Below, one piece after another: positions 61,213 to 64,000 of a DNA stretch of 64,000 nucleotides. Below the pieces are notes generated by a model. The model was not told the DNA's origin, ran no database searches, and saw only the letters and a program-made list of their open reading frames with translations. The stretch is from Mugil cephalus (Eukaryota > Chordata > Actinopteri > Mugiliformes > Mugilidae), in the NCBI RefSeq assembly GCF_022458985.1, contig NC_061772.1:11832001-11896000 (forward strand), given 5' to 3'. A program made the position numbers and the translations under genes. Within the stretch, counting starts at the first letter, position 1; each line of letters starts with the position of its first letter.

Positions 61213-61963
61213 TTACAACTGAGAACCTTCAGAGCCTCCATGCGCGTAACCCCCTTTAGATTTCATCTGGGCTTGAACAAGGTCCACCTAGAAAAGGGTG
61301 TAAATATTAAACAGACTGGAAACATGTTTGCTGTGCCCTACTATTTGAGTATTCTGAAAGGAGAACAAAAACCTACTGTTGCCAATCCCATGCCCATGTC
61401 CCCTGAGCCTACATGTGTGGTGTGAACAAAGTTTGTTGGCTCCCCAATCATGGAGCGATCGATTCGTCGCCGCCGTTTCTGAAAATGAGTATCATGAAGG
61501 TGTTTTAGAGGTTAGGATCACTAACCGAGAATAACTTTAGAAAACATAAGCAATCAGTAAGGATGAAGGAGAAAATTAGCTCAAGATAATCAAGCTCAGA
61601 CTGAGACAGAGGTTGACATTGATAACTCATTTGATCTTAAGTAGACAGGCTGGCTGTCTACAATTAGGAGTAACTGATCGTTCGCCATCCAAATAATAAA
61701 TCTCATTAAATATATTTGTAATGCCAAAAAGTGGACTGTTGTTTGCTGGAAGTCCTGATACTTAAAACCATAAGACTAAAACTATCATTCCAAATAGTGA
61801 AATATAGATGACGGAAGTTTGGGTTGGGATCGTACATTAACCCCAGACGACACTGCAACGTTTATTATCAAAAACCCCTTAAAACCGCTTCAGTCTATTT
61901 CATACTCACAGGCTGTGGCTGCTCTGCAATGCAGCAGCTGAAACAAACCCAGAACTCAGTCAT
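61213..61963 (-). CDS. cdc42se2: CDC42 small effector protein 2, 76 aa
   Basis: CDC42SE (SPEC) proteins are small, membrane-tethered effectors that bind GTP-Cdc42 through a CRIB motif and affect actin organisation. Coding exons on the minus strand: 61963-61910, 61478-61377, 61287-61213 (TAA). They total 231 nt. The N-terminus [18 protein letters not shown] holds the CC pair used for palmitoylation in this family. A basic KRRRR precedes the CRIB core [21 protein letters not shown]. The end reads [12 protein letters not shown]. The N-terminus and the KGGY piece fit CDC42SE2 better than CDC42SE1. The first ATG of the exon is the start. Upstream codons are open but contain no ATG. Confidence 0.9.
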
Positions 61964-64000
61964 CCCGAGGCTGAAGAAGAAGCCACAGCAGTTTCCTCTG
62001 CGTCTGTCTTCCTGTTCAGTGTTACCAGAGTCGCAAACACACGCCGGAAACTGATGACAGATACAAGCCTCTGGTTTTTCTGGGGTAAACCGTTGGCACA
62101 CGAACTGTTCTCCCAAGACAGGGCAGCACACACCTGTTGACAAAGAAATAAAAAAGTTCAATCACATGTTGACATCTTTTGTCTTATTACTGTAATTACA
62201 GGCGTGGATTAGCAACTTATACTCCTGTGGCCAATAGTTAACTACCACGTACATATGTCTACCGACGAGGACTCGAAATGAAAATAACATCACACGCCAT
62301 GACCATATTTTTACACTACCTCGGTCAGTACAGTCATAAGACTGATGACGTTATTAAACCCTATTTTAGATCTTAAAACTGTTAAATAGATTTATCTCCT
62401 CATAAAATGCTAATCAGTTCAAAAACTGAAACCAAGAAAGAAAATATGTTAGACAAACAGTAATATATCTCTCTAAAAAAGAATATATCTTAATTCTGCC
62501 ATATGGTAAGCATGAAGTTAGGACAGAGAAATCAGGTCAGCATGTAACATGTCTTTAAATATAGAATCTTGAGCAGTCACCCACCCAATTGATCAGTAAT
62601 ACTTCTATTTTCTGTCCTGGTAAATAACAGTGTACCACTGCAACAGTAGGTTCTTGTGGTCAATATAGTCATATAGTCAATGATCAGCCACTGAATTCGT
62701 TTTCAGCAGACTATTATTAGCACGGCAGTCTTAATAATGCCTCCATTATAACTGGCATCCCCTTGGAGCTGAAACCATCCAGAGGCTTATTTCACTAATA
62801 GCACATAGAAACTGAAGCCTGTCTGACAAAATGTATGAGCTTCTCGCATGACTACAAAGAGAAACGGAGCTAGCTGGAGCACCTGGTCTCAAGAGGATGG
62901 CCTGAGATAACACTTCACATTACAGATGTACACGGAATGAGTGCTACTTGGTACGCATAATTACTTTGTAAGTTTGGGTACTTTACGCAGAAAAAACTGC
63001 TGTATTTAGACTATGATTGTGGGAAAGGTTGTTTAAGTCACTTGTAAAGCCACACGAAATGCTTGCACTTAATTTCAAAGCGTTAAAGACAATACAGCTA
63101 TGAGTCATTTCTAAATAGGACAACATAATAAAACATCGGTGTGATTGCGAAATGGCAGTGAATATAATGGCTTCGGTGTGTATAACTTGGCAGCATAGGA
63201 CGTTTCTCAGCCGTCACTGGCACTCAAACAGGAGGTAACAAGGGGATCAAATGATGTGCCAAATGCAAAGAGCTCGCTGACAAAGTGCATTTCCAAAATC
63301 GCCGCACTGACTCTGCAGCTGACCATACACACACTCACACTGAATTCACTGGACACTTGTAATGCAGGTGAATCACACTGTCAGGTGGCACGGAACGGGA
63401 GAGAAGGTGCGCAATGTTGATCGCAATGACACGTGAAGTCCTTTGAGGATTAGCAACTTTGCCTCTGATCTTGGATTACACGAAAGAACGTAATTGGTAT
63501 TTACAAACAAATGGACCTTATGTAACTTCGTAGGGCTGCGGCAAAAGAAAAAAACTGTACACAGTTCACACGACGAGTCTGAGGTTAATTCACAAATGGG
63601 AGTAAGCAATTCAATATAAGTAGCAGAGTGTGTTCCGCTGTTTCGGGATTGATTTAAAGTTAATTGGTAGATATGGGTCGTTGCCTCCAGCGAACTAGAG
63701 TTAGCATTTCAGCTGCTAACATAGCTAGCTGGCAAGCTAACGTCCCCGAGCTCGCTAACAGTTGACAGCTAGCTAACCGAGCTAACGGATCCCGTTTTCG
63801 AAAAAGTGTCACTATAGTGTTCAACAAACTCGATATATGAACCAGATAAAGGCCCGCGCAGTTGTTGTGGGTTTTACTGTAACGTATTTTCGGTGTTTTA
63901 TTAGAATTTTAGGCAAAAACTTACCAAATGGTGGCCGGTTTGCGGGAGAAAACGTACGATCAACTGAAAACTAGAGAATGCAAAAAACACCAGGAAGTGC
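61964..64000 (-). other. cdc42se2: 5' UTR exons and first intron of cdc42se2
   Basis: The coding exon extends to an acceptor at 62,133/62,134 (TTGTCAACAG). A leader exon at the window edge (63925-64000) ends with donor TTTG|GTAAGTTTT on the minus strand. The 1.8 kb intron contains AGCTAGC-rich low-complexity DNA near 63,690-63,790 and no gene. Confidence 0.6.

Noticed and set aside
63690-63790. Dense AGCTAGC/GCTAAC motifs near the cdc42se2 leader
   Set aside because: Low-complexity sequence frequent in fish intergenic DNA. No defined regulatory element could be supported.

Overview
This window is vertebrate genomic DNA, almost certainly from a teleost fish. Genes are split into many short exons with GT-AG introns. 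The repeats are typical of fish: Tc1/mariner-type DNA transposons, L2-type and other LINE fragments, CA and TTTC microsatellites. Gene families include lipin, a fish MS4A-like protein, fish-style class I cytokine receptors and an IRF1-subfamily factor. No bacterial operons, CRISPR arrays, rRNA or convincing tRNA genes were seen.

Layout. 1-10,025 (+): the 3' two thirds of a lipin-1 gene (lpin1) with a long 3' UTR. 12,005-14,150 (+): a six-exon MS4A-family tetraspanning membrane protein. 14,780-20,107 (-): a BTB plus C2H2 zinc-finger protein of 938 aa. 20.3-26.3 kb: a transposon-rich stretch with a Tc1-like fossil, a 2.2 kb element with about 48 bp inverted ends and TA flanks, and microsatellites. 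27,159-31,015 (-): ddias (noxin), five exons, 786 aa. 31.0-47.9 kb: a tandem duplicated cluster of class I cytokine receptor genes that most resemble interleukin-4 receptor alpha. 48,660-54,549 (+): an IRF1-subfamily transcription factor, probably irf11. 55.3-56.4 kb (-): an L2-type LINE fragment. 57.1-64.0 kb (-): cdc42se2, a 76 aa Cdc42 effector, with its leader exon at the window edge.

The most interesting part is 27-48 kb. Three il4r-like copies lie in the same orientation. The first (A, 33,559-37,730) and third (C, 43,544-47,177) encode full receptors of 563 and 564 aa with signal peptide, ectodomain, membrane span and a tyrosine-bearing tail. The middle copy (B, 39,098-40,145) has lost the membrane and tail exons in two deletions. 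The first deletion joins the last ectodomain exon directly to a TAA stop. The second fuses the remnant of intron 5 to the shared 3' UTR. B therefore reads as a gene for a secreted receptor ectodomain of 210 aa. The duplicated unit also carried the first three exons of divergently transcribed ddias, now a pseudogene at 40.5-41.7 kb with a destroyed splice acceptor. A fourth, orphan copy of the receptor leader region sits at about 31.9 kb.

How the genes may work together: IRF1-type factors, MS4A proteins and IL-4-type receptors act in immune cells. The proximity of irf11 and cdc42se2 matches the human IRF1-CDC42SE2 neighbourhood on 5q31 (recalled, not searched). Exon borders were worked out by hand from splice signals and reading phase. 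Every gene called complete here adds up to a whole number of codons, but none was checked against transcripts or databases.
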